Source of the DNA: Fibrisoma limi BUZ 3
GTDB taxonomy: Bacteria; Bacteroidota; Bacteroidia; Cytophagales; Spirosomataceae
Direction of reading: 5' to 3'
Assembly (NCBI RefSeq): GCF_000296815.2
Contig: NZ_CAIT01000007.1
Coordinates: 186,001-250,000 of the forward strand
DNA: 64,000 nucleotides
Shown here piece after piece: positions 27,431 through 36,121 of this stretch (position 1 is its first letter; every line of letters begins with the position of its first letter). The notes below the pieces were generated by a model. The model did not search any database. It saw only the letters and a program-made list of their open reading frames with translations, and was not told the DNA's origin. The position numbers were made by a program, and so were the translations under genes.

Positions 27431-28483
27431 TTATAAACCCAGCACCCGCTTGTTGAAGGCTTCATCAGCGCCCGTTCCGGCGAAGTCGTCGAACGCCCGC
27501 TCAGTGACACGGATGATGTGATCGGCAATGAACGGCGCTCCTTCGGCGGCTCCCTGCTCGGGGTGCTTCAGGGCACACTCCCACTCCAATACGGCCCAGC
27601 GGTCATAATCGTACTGAGCCAGTTTGGAGAAGATACCCGAGAAATCAACCTGACCGTCGCCCAGTGAGCGGAAGCGGCCGGCCCGCTCAACCCAGCCCTG
27701 ATAACCACCGTACACGCCCTGCTTACCCGTTGGGTTAAACTCGGCATCTTTAACGTGGTAGGCGAAAATACGCTCGTGGTAGAAATCAATGAACTGCAGG
27801 TAGTCAAGCTGTTGCAGTACGAAGTGGCTCGGGTCGTAGTTGATACCCACCCGTGGGTGATTGTTGGTATGCTCCAGGAACATCTCAAACGTGATGCCGT
27901 CGTGCAGATCTTCGCCGGGGTGCAGTTCATACGCTACGTCAACGCCAGCCTCCTCGTAGGCGTTCAGAATCGGCATCCAGCGCTCAGCCAGCTCCTTGAA
28001 CCCGGTTTCGACCAGGCCCGCCGGACGTTGCGGCCACGGGTAGATAAACGGCCACAGCAACGCCCCTGAGAACGTAGGACTGGCCTTCAAGCCAAGGTTT
28101 TTGCTGGCTTTGGCCGTCATGATTAACTGATCAGTTGCCCAGGCCTGCTGCTCCTTCGGCTTACCGGCCAGTTCAGCCGGGCCAAATCCGTCGAACATGG
28201 GGCCATACGCCGGGTGAACAGCTACCAGTTGGCCTTGCAGGTGCGTTGCCAGTTCCGTGACCTCTACGCCGATTTCGGCCAGCTTGCCTTTGTAGTCATC
28301 GCAGTACGACTGGCTTTCGGCAGCCTGTTTGAGGTCAATCATACGGGGGTCCCAGGTCGGCACCTGGATGCCTTTGTACCCCAGATCAGCCATGTATCTG
28401 GCAATGGATTCAAGGCTGTTAAACGGCTCCTGATCGCCCAAAAATTGAGCCAGAAAAATAGCTGGGCCTTTCATTGTTTTCAT
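27431..28483 (-). CDS. sugar phosphate isomerase/epimerase (xylose isomerase-like TIM barrel)
   Basis: The start is placed at ATG 28483 (MKTMKGPAIFLAQFLGDQEP). The frame stays open to 28552, but those codons run through the repeat array, not a leader. The 350-residue product has TIM-barrel landmarks: MADLGYKGIQVPTWDPRM, a helix with ELATHLQGQLVAVHP, VAYELHPGEDLHDG, VGINYDPSHF, YHVKDAEF and WAVLEWEC. The acid and His residues in these strands fit the divalent metal site of the AP_endonuc_2 superfamily. It is the last gene of a minus-strand run with two Gfo/Idh/MocA dehydrogenases. These enzymes together commonly act on inositols or keto-sugars. Substrate unknown. Confidence 0.9.
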   Translation of the reverse strand: MKTMKGPAIFLAQFLGDQEPFNSLESIARYMADLGYKGIQVPTWDPRMIDLKQAAESQSYCDDYKGKLAEIGVEVTELATHLQGQLVAVHPAYGPMFDGFGPAELAGKPKEQQAWATDQLIMTAKASKNLGLKASPTFSGALLWPFIYPWPQRPAGLVETGFKELAERWMPILNAYEEAGVDVAYELHPGEDLHDGITFEMFLEHTNNHPRVGINYDPSHFVLQQLDYLQFIDFYHERIFAYHVKDAEFNPTGKQGVYGGYQGWVERAGRFRSLGDGQVDFSGIFSKLAQYDYDRWAVLEWECALKHPEQGAAEGAPFIADHIIRVTERAFDDFAGTGADEAFNKRVLGL

Positions 28484-28492
28484 GTGGTTTGG

Positions 28493-28580
28493 GAAAGAGC
28501 GAAAGAGTGAATGAGAGAAAGAGTGATCAGCGGATTCGACTTTTTCGCTCATTCACTCTTTCCTTCATTCGCTCTTTATT
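28493..28580. repeat. inverted short-repeat array downstream of the first IVP gene
   Basis: Imperfect units of 7-8 nt (GAAAGAG, CGAAAGAG, TGAATGAG) fill 28493-28533. Their inverted counterparts (CGCTCATTCACTC, TTCATTCGCTC) fill 28546-28580 and end at the stop codon of the gene at 28581. The two halves could pair into an imperfect hairpin. The same units reappear at 29011-29045 and around the second IVP gene. Confidence 0.7.
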
Positions 28581-29030
28581 TCAGTCGCTCACTGTTTTGC
28601 GTGATTTTGATAGAATTTTCAGTAACTGATAGCCTTCATCGATTAGATCTGATAAGCGATGCTCGGGCATAAGATCAGTAAAAACAAGCGTTTCGAGCCA
28701 AAATAACGACTCGTCAAGCTCTTCAATCGTGACGCTCAACTTTGCAAAATATTCTTTCTGGCTTCTCCCTCGACTAACGGCCCGGAAATTGGCAGCCGCT
28801 GAGGAAGATGAGCGAATGAGCTGTTGACCAAAATGTTTCGCATCATACGAGTCAGGCAGCGTGCGACAAACTTTCACACATCGAAGCATAAACAGTTTCA
28901 AGCGACGTTCAACATCGTCTAGAAACTGACTCTTCGTGTGATTCGAGTAGTCGGCGGGCGGTTCGCCAACATCTCCGTCGTCCCAACCGTTCGCCCGATC
29001 TCCCATGATCTCATTCGCTCTTTCGCTCAT
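28581..29030 (-). CDS. four-helix bundle protein (23S rRNA intervening-sequence/IVP, Avd-like fold), copy 1
   Basis: A 149-residue frame whose core matches the four-helix bundle family: RLKLFMLRCVKVCRTLPDSY, then QLIRSSSSAAANFRAVSRGR, EYFAKLSVTIEELDESLFWL, and a last helix ending LKILSKSR. The first codons (MSERANE) are encoded by the flanking repeat itself, so the natural start may be Met9 at 29006. The family was first noted inside 23S rRNA intervening sequences and shares the fold of Avd proteins of diversity-generating retroelements. No reverse transcriptase or template/variable repeats are present. It sits between two sugar genes in the same direction; function unknown. Close paralogue at 30260. 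Confidence 0.85.
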   Translation of the reverse strand: MSERANEIMGDRANGWDDGDVGEPPADYSNHTKSQFLDDVERRLKLFMLRCVKVCRTLPDSYDAKHFGQQLIRSSSSAAANFRAVSRGRSQKEYFAKLSVTIEELDESLFWLETLVFTDLMPEHRLSDLIDEGYQLLKILSKSRKTVSD

Positions 29031-29045
29031 TCACTCTTTCCTTTT
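29011..29045. repeat. short-repeat array at the 5' end of IVP gene copy 1
   Basis: TCATTCGCTCTTTCGCTCAT followed by TCACTCTTTCC and a T-run. It has the same 7-8-nt units as at 28493-28580, overlaps the possible first codons of the IVP gene, and stops 3 nt before the end of the next sugar gene at 29049. Confidence 0.7.
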
Positions 29046-29048
29046 ATC

Positions 29049-30194
29049 TTACACCTCCACCCAGGCCTGCTTCCGGTTGCTTTCCAGAATCCGCTCGCAG
29101 ATGAGCAGTTCGCGGTAGCCGTCAGCAAAGGTCGGGAAAGTCGGGTTTTCAGGCTGTTTACCGGCTTCGATGGCCGCATACACTTCCTTGAACATCTGCT
29201 TCGACGTATCCGGGAAGCCTTCGTTGTGGCCACCGGGGAAGCTGATCACCGACCGAACGTCCGGATGCACCAGCGCCGGGTCACGCATCAGCGTCTCGTT
29301 GTAGCCGTCGCGGTTACCGATCCACATCTCGTTTGGCGCTTCCGAATTCCAGGCAAACGTTTTCTTCGACCCGGCAATTTCGAGCTTCAACTGGTTCTTG
29401 CGGCCCGCCGATACCTGCGACACCGTAATAACCCCCCGGTTACCATTGTCAAAACGCAGCAGTACGTTGGCGTGGTCTTCGGTGTTGATCGCTACGTCGG
29501 CGTAATCCTCCGGTTGCAGCATCTTGCCCGAGTAGGTCTCCACCGGTTTCAGCGGCTTCTTCCGGGTTTTATGGATGGTGTTGAAATCGGCCAGAACCGC
29601 CGTTGTCTTCAGGCCGGTGATGTACTCGATGATGTCCATCAGGTGCGAACCAATGTCAGCAATCGCCCGCGAGTCGCCCGATTTGTCCGGCTCCAGACGC
29701 CAGTTGTAGTCCGTTTCGTAGAACAGCCAGTCCTGGAGGTAGGAACCAATAATGCTGTACACATCGCCCAGCTCGCCCTGCTCGCGCATGGCTTTCATCT
29801 GCCGGGCCAGTGGGTAGTAGCGCAGGTTGAAGTGTACGGCGTTGACAAGCCCGGTTTCTTTGGCCAGTTGTACCAGTTCTTCAGCTTCGTGCAAATCCTT
29901 CGCCAGCGGCTTTTCGCAGATGACGTGCTTACCAGCCAGCAACGCAGCCTTCGACTGCTGGTAGTGCAGGAAATTGGGTGTGCAAACGTGAATCGACTGA
30001 ATGTCGTCCTGCTTAAGTAATTCATCAAACGTGTAAGCCCGGGCGATCCCGAGCTGATCGGCTTTTTGCTGAGCCAGTTCCTGGTTTACTTCGCAGAGGG
30101 CGGCCACTTCAACATTAGGCAAGCGACGGAGGGCTTCGATGTGTGCGGGGCCAATGAATCCGGTGCCAACAACACCAACTTTGATTTTTTGCAT
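29049..30194 (-). CDS. Gfo/Idh/MocA-family NAD(P)-dependent oxidoreductase A
   Basis: A 381-residue protein with the Rossmann fingerprint VGVVGTGFIGPAH (residues 6-18), the family EKP motif (Glu94-Lys95-Pro96) and the second-domain signature DIGSHLMDIIEYITG with its catalytic-region His. The enzymes oxidise or rearrange sugars and inositols using NAD(P). With the neighbouring paralogue (30686) and the sugar isomerase (27431) it suggests a catabolic path of dehydrogenation followed by isomerisation in the cytoplasm; the substrate cannot be read from the sequence. IVP genes sit on both sides of it. Confidence 0.93.
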   Translation of the reverse strand: MQKIKVGVVGTGFIGPAHIEALRRLPNVEVAALCEVNQELAQQKADQLGIARAYTFDELLKQDDIQSIHVCTPNFLHYQQSKAALLAGKHVICEKPLAKDLHEAEELVQLAKETGLVNAVHFNLRYYPLARQMKAMREQGELGDVYSIIGSYLQDWLFYETDYNWRLEPDKSGDSRAIADIGSHLMDIIEYITGLKTTAVLADFNTIHKTRKKPLKPVETYSGKMLQPEDYADVAINTEDHANVLLRFDNGNRGVITVSQVSAGRKNQLKLEIAGSKKTFAWNSEAPNEMWIGNRDGYNETLMRDPALVHPDVRSVISFPGGHNEGFPDTSKQMFKEVYAAIEAGKQPENPTFPTFADGYRELLICERILESNRKQAWVEV

Positions 30195-30200
30195 GAAATA

Positions 30201-30236
30201 ATTAGTGAATTAGTGAAAGAGCGAATTAGTGAATGT
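30201..30236. repeat. short-repeat array downstream of IVP gene copy 2
   Basis: AATTAGTGAATTAGTGAAAG AGCGAATTAGTGAATG in continuous sequence: four or five units of GAATTAG(T/C) or GAAAGAGC. It lies 6 nt from the start codon of oxidoreductase A, so the array occupies its ribosome-binding region, and its inverted counterpart is at 30655-30690. Confidence 0.7.
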
Positions 30237-30259
30237 TTACCGGGCCACCGAAGCAGCGC

Positions 30260-30634
30260 CTATTTTGTATTACTCCGTGATTTTGACAGAATTTTCAGCA
30301 ATTGCTGACCCTCATCCAAGAGATCAGACAAACGATCAGCCGCTATAATGTCAGTGAAGACCAACATTTCCAGCCAGAAAACAGATTCATCGAGTTCCTC
30401 TACAGTTATGCTTAACTTAGCAAAAAACTCATTCTGACTACGCGAGCGACGAACAGCCCGATAATTACTGGCTACAGAAGAAGATGAGCGAACAAGCTGC
30501 TTACCAAAGTGCTGGGCTTCGTATGAGTCGGGCAGTTTCCTAAAAACCTGGATGCATCTCAGCAAAAACTGCTTCAAGCGCCTTTCCATGCTTTCGGCAA
30601 ATTCAGCTTTTTCTTCAGGGGTATGATACATCAT
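30260..30634 (-). CDS. four-helix bundle protein (23S IVP, Avd-like fold), copy 2
   Basis: A 124-residue protein with the same family blocks as copy 1: RLKQFLLRCIQVFRKLPDSY, QLVRSSSSVASNYRAVRRSR, FFAKLSITVEELDESVFWLE, and LLKILSKSR at the end. This is usual family length, with a start at MMYHTPEEKAEF that lies outside the repeats, so this copy is the better guide to the true N-terminus. The two copies clearly descend from one gene but have diverged over their whole length. The gene lies between the two oxidoreductase genes, same strand, and is bracketed by short inverted repeat arrays. Confidence 0.88.
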   Translation of the reverse strand: MMYHTPEEKAEFAESMERRLKQFLLRCIQVFRKLPDSYEAQHFGKQLVRSSSSVASNYRAVRRSRSQNEFFAKLSITVEELDESVFWLEMLVFTDIIAADRLSDLLDEGQQLLKILSKSRSNTK

Positions 30635-30654
30635 TCTGACAAACTAAAACCAAG

Positions 30655-30690
30655 CATTCGCTAATTCACTCATTCGCTCATTCACTCATT
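30655..30690. repeat. short-repeat array at the 5' side of IVP gene copy 2
   Basis: CATTCGCTAATTCACTCATT followed by CGCTCATTCACTCATT: consecutive units of ATTCGCTA/ATTCACTC. It overlaps the stop codon of oxidoreductase B (30686-30688), so that gene now ends inside the array. Confidence 0.7.
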
Positions 30691-31837
30691 GGACAAACTT
30701 CGTCCACTTCTCCGTCGACTGGTTGGAGGCAATGACGGTTTCGATGAACGCCAGGCCCCGAACGCCGTCGTACACGCTGGGGAAGTCATACACCGGATCG
30801 AGTTGCTCACCGTTCATGTGAGCTTTCACAGCGTAGGCAAAATCCCGGTAGATGTTCGCAAAGGCCTCGAAGAACCCTTCGGGGTGCCCCGACGGAAGCC
30901 GGATGTGCGCCTTAGCCGCGGGCGACATCTCACCGACATTGGGCCGGATAAGCCGGTGCCCCTCCTGCGATTTGTAATGCAACGTATTCGGCTCCATCTG
31001 GTGCCACTCCAGCCCACCCAGTTCACCGTAGACAAAAATTTTCAGGGCATTTTCTTCACCATTGCTGATCTGACTGGCGTGCAGCACCCCCTTGGCTCCA
31101 TTGTCGAACCGAAGCAGTACGTTGCCGTCGTCGTCGAGCAGGCGGCCGGGCACGAAGGTGGTCAGGTCGGCACACAGTTCCGTAATTTTCAAACCGGTGA
31201 TATACTCCGCGAGGTTTTCGGCATGGGTACCGATGTCGCCCATGCAACCAGCCGCCCCCGAACGGGCCGGGTCTGTCCGCCAGATAGCCTGCTTGTAATC
31301 ATTCCCTTCCTCATATTTCGACAGCCAGCCCTGCGGATACTCGACAACGACTTTGCGAATCTGGCCAAGCTTGCCGCTGCGAACGATTTCGCGGGCTTCC
31401 TTGACCATCGGATAGCCGGTGTAGTTATGCGTCAGGGCAAACACCAGCCCTGATTTTTCGACAATCTGCGCCAGCTCCTTTGCCTCCTGCAAGTTCAGCG
31501 TCATGGGCTTGTCGCAAATGACGTGGAAACCGTTTTCGAGGGCCAGTTTAGCTGGCGGGAAGTGCAGGTGATTCGGCGTAACGATAGAGATAAAATCCAT
31601 CCGCTCCCCTTCAGGCAGTTCCTTTTCGCGCTGAATCATTTCCTCGAACGAATCGTAAATGCGGTCGTCGGGCAGGTAAAGTGATTGACCGGTACGTTTC
31701 GATTTTTCGGGCGATGCGCTGAATGACCCGCAAACCAGTTCGATTTCGTGATCAAATACGGCCGCGCGCCGGTGAACAGCCCCAATGAACGCGTCGAGGC
31801 CACCCCCGACCATACCCATTCGTAATTTCCTATGCAT
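30686..31837 (-). CDS. Gfo/Idh/MocA-family oxidoreductase B
   Basis: A 383-residue protein. The N-terminal Rossmann motif reads [19 protein letters not shown], the GGGxxAFIGxVHRxA variant seen in a distinct Gfo/Idh/MocA subgroup. The EKP motif is DKP here (Asp109-Lys110-Pro111), and the second domain shows [15 protein letters not shown]. It probably heads a minus-strand run with oxidoreductase A and the sugar isomerase, divergent from the MFS transporter at 32063 that would import the substrate. The gene's stop codon lies within a short-repeat array. Confidence 0.93.
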   Translation of the reverse strand: MHRKLRMGMVGGGLDAFIGAVHRRAAVFDHEIELVCGSFSASPEKSKRTGQSLYLPDDRIYDSFEEMIQREKELPEGERMDFISIVTPNHLHFPPAKLALENGFHVICDKPMTLNLQEAKELAQIVEKSGLVFALTHNYTGYPMVKEAREIVRSGKLGQIRKVVVEYPQGWLSKYEEGNDYKQAIWRTDPARSGAAGCMGDIGTHAENLAEYITGLKITELCADLTTFVPGRLLDDDGNVLLRFDNGAKGVLHASQISNGEENALKIFVYGELGGLEWHQMEPNTLHYKSQEGHRLIRPNVGEMSPAAKAHIRLPSGHPEGFFEAFANIYRDFAYAVKAHMNGEQLDPVYDFPSVYDGVRGLAFIETVIASNQSTEKWTKFVQ

Positions 31838-32062
31838 AGGTTGTGTTGTTGATTATGAGCGGTTTAAGAAATGATAGGATGAAAGGCAGAAAAATATGCC
31901 GTAGATTCTGGCCCGATTTAGCCATTTTTTGTGGCGGGAAATTAGCGGTTTTACTTTTTTTTCGGAAATTTTGCACAGAGAGTGCCTTTTTGTTGGTAAA
32001 ACTGCAACGATTGGCGCTTTACTGTTGAAACCTGTTTCATCCAAACCCCTCTTCTGCATACA

Positions 32063-33319
32063 ATGAACCTAACCGTCAATCAAACACGGCTTTTTTACGC
32101 AAGCTGTTTCGCACTTATCACCACGGCCTTTTCGTTCAGTATCCGGGCCGGTATTCTGGCTCAGTTAGGGTCGGAGTTGAATCTGTCTGCCGAACAACTG
32201 GGCTTTATCAACTCCATGTGGTTTTTGGGTTTTCCCATTTCCATGATTATTGGGGGGTTGGTGTATTACTCCGTTGGCCCAAAGACAATCATGCAGATCG
32301 CGTTTTTGTGTCACCTGATGGGGATTCTGCTGACGATCTATGCCGGTGGTTACACAACACTGCTGATTTCAACGTTCCTGATCGGGATTGGCAACGGTTG
32401 CACGGAAGCGGCCTGTAACCCCATGATTGCCGACATGTACTCGGGCATCACCATGAACAAGATGCTCAACCGATTCCACATGTGGTTCCCCGGCGGCATC
32501 GTGGTGGGTAGTTTGATCTCATTGTTCATGGGTCCTGAGAATCTGAACCTACCCTGGCAGGCACAGATCTGGGTAATTCTGATCCCGACGCTGATTTACG
32601 CATTCCTGTTCTTCGGCCAGACATTCCCCAAGGCCAAGATGGCCGATTCAACTTCGTTGGGCAGCAATTTTTGGGCGATGCTCACCCCGCTCTATATCTT
32701 CATGTTCTGCTGCATGGCCCTGACGGCTATCAGCGAATTTGGTCCGCAACAGTGGGTGGGTTTGATTATGAGTAAGTCTGGAGCCAGCCCGCTGCTGATT
32801 CTGGCCCTGGTAACGGGTTTGATGGCCGTTGGTCGCTATTTTGGTGGTCCTATCATTCACCGGCTCGACCAGACGGGCGTGTTGCTCGGCGGAGCGATTT
32901 TTGCAGCCATTGGTATTTACCTCTTCAGCAGCGTGACGGGCCCGATGGCCTACGTAGCGGCCGTTTTCTTCGCCATTGGCGTATGTTATTTCTGGCCCAC
33001 GATGATTGGTTTTGTAGCCGAACGGATTCCGGCTTCGGGCGCACTTGGCATGTCGGTCATGGGCGGTGTAGGTATGTTCTCAACATCGATCTTTCAGCCG
33101 ATTATCGGCGGCTGGATTGACGCTGAGCGGGTCGAAAAGCAAGCGGCTGGTCTGACAGGCGACGCATTGGAACTCGCTGCTGGTCAGGCTACGCTGGCCA
33201 AAATGGTTACGTTCCCGGGTATTCTGATCGTTGCCTTTATTGGGTTATACATCTTCATGCGCAATCGTCGGCCGGTGTACGTTGACGAGAGCAAGGTAGC
33301 GCAGCAGCCGCAATTATAA
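32063..33319 (+). CDS. MFS transporter, probably sugar or related solute import
   Basis: A 418-residue polytopic protein with about 12 hydrophobic segments in two halves. The N-terminus has FYASCFALITTAFSFSIRAG; a central hydrophilic loop follows (FGQTFPKAKMADS); the second half includes GRYFGGPIIHRLDQTG. MFS loop positions such as GPKTIMQIAF after TM2 fit the superfamily. It is divergent from three sugar-metabolising genes, so import of their substrate is the simplest reading. An intrinsic terminator follows. Confidence 0.88.
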   Translation: MNLTVNQTRLFYASCFALITTAFSFSIRAGILAQLGSELNLSAEQLGFINSMWFLGFPISMIIGGLVYYSVGPKTIMQIAFLCHLMGILLTIYAGGYTTLLISTFLIGIGNGCTEAACNPMIADMYSGITMNKMLNRFHMWFPGGIVVGSLISLFMGPENLNLPWQAQIWVILIPTLIYAFLFFGQTFPKAKMADSTSLGSNFWAMLTPLYIFMFCCMALTAISEFGPQQWVGLIMSKSGASPLLILALVTGLMAVGRYFGGPIIHRLDQTGVLLGGAIFAAIGIYLFSSVTGPMAYVAAVFFAIGVCYFWPTMIGFVAERIPASGALGMSVMGGVGMFSTSIFQPIIGGWIDAERVEKQAAGLTGDALELAAGQATLAKMVTFPGILIVAFIGLYIFMRNRRPVYVDESKVAQQPQL

Positions 33320-33337
33320 TTCAGATTATAAAATCAC

Positions 33338-33374
33338 AAAAAGCCCTGAATCACGACGGTTCAGGGCTTTTTTA
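33338..33374 (+). terminator. intrinsic terminator of the MFS gene
   Basis: AAAGCCCTGAA (33340-33350) pairs with 33360-33370 around a 9-nt loop, followed by a T-run. It lies 21 nt after the MFS stop codon. Confidence 0.85.
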
Positions 33375-33712
33375 TGAATGACCGAAACATAGAAGCCCTG
33401 CCTACTACGTTCGTTCTGTCCACCATTCCGTGGCGAAACGCACGTGGGCGGAGTTCCAGCTACGTTGCTGAAATAACCCGTTGCACTCCGAACGGGCGTT
33501 AGTCAGTTTCCAACGCCTTCATCAGCTAAAAACTAAAAGCACAGACTTACTTCGAGCTGGCCAGCGCATCACTGAAGGCGGCTATGGTCGAGAGCCGATA
33601 CATCGTTCCTGGGGCAGAACTTCACAAAAAACGCCGTGGCCGGTGATAAATAGCGCTTATTTTGGTAGCGGGTATTATCTTGTGAAGCACACATCATCTC
33701 GGTTTCCACGTC
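33375..33712. other. intergenic region, no gene seen
   Basis: Only a small hairpin (CCCGTT at 33477-33482 with AACGGG at 33491-33496) stands out. A 106-codon ORF at 33481 overlaps the next gene in another frame and has no protein-like features. Confidence 0.5.
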
Positions 33713-35254
33713 ATGCGTCGCCCCATCGCTTTTCTGTTTGTTCTAGCTTGCCTGACCAGCCAGGCCTTATCTCAGTCCCAACCGGCATTTATCACCGATA
33801 GTCTCGATACGTACATCAAACGCGGCATGGCCGACTGGCAGATTCCCGGGCTGGCCATAGCCATCGTAAAAGACGGGAAAGTGGTGGTTTCCAAAGGCTA
33901 CGGCGTTCGTGAAGTAGGCAAAACCGATCCGGTCGACGAAAACACGCTGTTTCTGATTGCGTCGAACACCAAGCTGTTTACAGGCACGGCGCTGGCCAAA
34001 CTGGAAGACGATAAGAAGCTGTCGCTGAACGACAAGGTCACCAAGTTCTTTCCGGATTATAAACTCTACGACCCGGCCGCTACGCAACTGGTCACGGTCC
34101 GCGACCTACTGTGCCACCGGCTCGGCACCAAGACCTTTCAGGGTGATTTTACGTTCTGGGATACAAACCTGTCGCGGCAGGAAGTCATCAACCGAATGCG
34201 GCTGCTAAAGCCACCGGGACAATTTCGGCAGGATTACGGCTATTGCAACTCGGGTTTTGTGACGGCAGGCGAAATCATCCCGAAAGTGGCGGGGCAATCG
34301 TGGGAGCAATACGTCGAAAGTAACATTGTTCGGCCGCTGGGCATGACCAATACGTACATGCTGACCGCCGGTGCCGAAGGACGACCGAACATAGCCCGCC
34401 CCTACACAACCAGCTTCACCCTGGACGGAAAACTGGTCCGTCTGCCCTACGACAACGTTGACAACCTGGCCCCGGCGGGCAGCATGGTTTCCTGCGTGAA
34501 CGACCTCAGCAAGTGGCTGATAATGCAGCTCGACAGCGGTCGTTTTGACGGTAAGCAGATTTTACCCTGGCGGGTTTTGCAACGTACCCGCGATGCCAAT
34601 ACGATCATGGGTAGCCGCAAATCGACGGTGTATCCGCGGCATTTCCAGGCATACGGGCTCGGCACGATCATGTCGGATCACAACGGTCGTCAGGTGTACG
34701 CGCACACGGGTGGGGCCTTTGGATTCGTGACCAACACTTGTTTCGTGCCCGAGGAGAAGCTGGGCATCACCATCCTGACCAACCAGGATAATCAGAACTT
34801 CTTCGAACTTCTGCGCTACATGATTATGGACGCATACCTGGGCGTTCCGTACACGGACCGTAGCCGGTTCTTACTCAATCTGATCAAACCCGACGAACAA
34901 AAGCAGGTGCAGGAACTGGAGGCTCTGGCCAATCGGGTAGCGAAGAAGAATAAACCGACTTTGCCGCTGGCTGCTTATGCCGGTACGTATCGGAATGAGT
35001 TGTACGGCTCCATCACCATCCGCCCCAACGGCGATGGCCTGAAAATAGCCTTCGAACATCACCCCAACCTGACCGCCACGCTCGATTACATGGACGGCAA
35101 CGAGTTTCGAATGACCTATTCCAATCAGGCATTCGGGGTATTCCCAGCCAAATTCACGATCAATGGCAATACGGTGCAGGGGGTTGAAATCAAAGCCAGC
35201 GACTTTGTCGAATACGATCCGTATCAATTTACGAAAGTAACACGGGGACAGTAG
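33713..35254 (+). CDS. class C beta-lactamase-fold serine hydrolase with DUF3471-like C-terminal domain
   Basis: A 513-residue exported protein with signal peptide 1-20. The catalytic domain (~25-385) has all three active-site elements of the penicillin-binding/class C fold: Ser84-x-x-Lys87 (SNTK), Tyr177-Cys-Asn179 (YCN) and HTGG (331-334). A short beta domain (~415-513; YAGTYRNELYGSITIRPNG) resembles DUF3471/lipocalin-like tails found in Bacteroidota members of the family. Such proteins act as esterases, D-aminopeptidases or peptidoglycan carboxypeptidases; resistance to beta-lactams is not implied. It stands as a single gene. Confidence 0.9.
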   Translation: MRRPIAFLFVLACLTSQALSQSQPAFITDSLDTYIKRGMADWQIPGLAIAIVKDGKVVVSKGYGVREVGKTDPVDENTLFLIASNTKLFTGTALAKLEDDKKLSLNDKVTKFFPDYKLYDPAATQLVTVRDLLCHRLGTKTFQGDFTFWDTNLSRQEVINRMRLLKPPGQFRQDYGYCNSGFVTAGEIIPKVAGQSWEQYVESNIVRPLGMTNTYMLTAGAEGRPNIARPYTTSFTLDGKLVRLPYDNVDNLAPAGSMVSCVNDLSKWLIMQLDSGRFDGKQILPWRVLQRTRDANTIMGSRKSTVYPRHFQAYGLGTIMSDHNGRQVYAHTGGAFGFVTNTCFVPEEKLGITILTNQDNQNFFELLRYMIMDAYLGVPYTDRSRFLLNLIKPDEQKQVQELEALANRVAKKNKPTLPLAAYAGTYRNELYGSITIRPNGDGLKIAFEHHPNLTATLDYMDGNEFRMTYSNQAFGVFPAKFTINGNTVQGVEIKASDFVEYDPYQFTKVTRGQ

Positions 35255-35365
35255 CTTCACCCTTATTTGTAGAAGTTGGTGAGAATCTTTAAGCCCAGAA
35301 GTTACGGGGCTACCGAGCGGTGTGGATTTCAATATTATTACTTCCGCTACTATGGATAACGCTTA

Positions 35366-35380
35366 CCATTAGCCACTTAT
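35366..35380 (+). repeat. 15-nt direct repeat, copy 1, upstream of gene at 35405
   Basis: CCATTAGCCACTTAT, identical to 36077-36091. It ends 24 nt before the start codon at 35405. Confidence 0.6.
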
Positions 35381-35404
35381 ACTACATCACAAACGGCTTT
35401 CAGT

Positions 35405-35782
35405 ATGGATAGCAACTGGAGAGTGTACCCACCCTTGACCAAGGATCAAGGCCCTACCAATATTTTACCTGGATCGCCTATCAGACAGGATTTCAATGTG
35501 CTCAAACACACTTCTGAGTTCGAAAGTATGACTAGTCTTGAATGGACCGGCCTATCTAATCAAGAAGTGGCAAACCTAAGAAGTCTGATTGACTCTCAAG
35601 AACTAAGAGAATTACTACTATCGTATGATTACGGACTTAGTTGGGGAGCGGAAGTAAGCCTTGACTCTGCTGAAGACGCTAATGATGCAACATGCGGTTT
35701 TACGATTCATTCCAGGACAAATATACCCGCGGTCCTAATGCAGGAAATAGTAAGTTTTATCAAGGCTTACAGGATTCACTAA
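35405..35782 (+). CDS. hypothetical protein (125 aa)
   Basis: A soluble, acidic protein with no signal peptide or known motif. A helical stretch (LSNQEVANLRSLIDSQELRE) is followed by a possible beta region and a last helix (MQEIVSFIKAYRIH). The sequence is lower in GC than the flanking genes, suggesting a narrow distribution or recent arrival. It has the same 15-nt leader repeat as the unrelated gene at 36122. Confidence 0.6.
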   Translation: MDSNWRVYPPLTKDQGPTNILPGSPIRQDFNVLKHTSEFESMTSLEWTGLSNQEVANLRSLIDSQELRELLLSYDYGLSWGAEVSLDSAEDANDATCGFTIHSRTNIPAVLMQEIVSFIKAYRIH

Positions 35783-36121
35783 GAAGTATTTTTGCAGGAT
35801 AAGTTCAAAGCTTACCAGGTGTCATTCATATATTTTAGCATATGACATATGATAAGTTACAAAACACAACCTTTTAAAATACAGCTTATGCAAAGGTTTA
35901 GAAAGCTGGCTTTTCTGCAATTTTTACCTTAGTCGCTTGCGAGTGCTCAGCAACTTCTAGAGCGACAGCTCCTGTTAAAGAATAGGTCATCGTATTGAGT
36001 TATTTGCATTTCGTTGCTCTTTTGTGGTGTCGGGTATTAAGCCTAACATCACAAAAAATGATACATTGAAAACTAGCCATTAGCCACTTATTAACAGTAA
36101 CTGATTCTACCTTCTCAGCTT
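35783..36121. other. AT-rich intergenic region with second 15-nt repeat
   Basis: No gene is visible. It contains CCATTAGCCACTTAT at 36077-36091 just ahead of the next gene. Confidence 0.5.
36077..36091 (+). repeat. 15-nt direct repeat, copy 2, upstream of gene at 36122
   Basis: CCATTAGCCACTTAT, identical to 35366-35380. It ends 30 nt before the start codon at 36122. Confidence 0.6.

Noticed and set aside
28938-30020. 360-codon plus-strand ORF
   Set aside because: Opposite to the Gfo/Idh/MocA gene with intact motifs; a shadow.
28581-30634. Diversity-generating retroelement
   Set aside because: The Avd-like fold is suggestive, but no reverse transcriptase, template or variable repeat was found in the window.
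28493-30690. CRISPR-like array
   Set aside because: Units are only 7-8 nt, contiguous, without spacers of even length, and no cas genes are present.
33713-35254. Beta-lactam resistance gene
   Set aside because: The SxxK/YxN/HTGG motifs and added C-terminal domain fit serine hydrolases of the esterase/peptidase type; resistance cannot be inferred.
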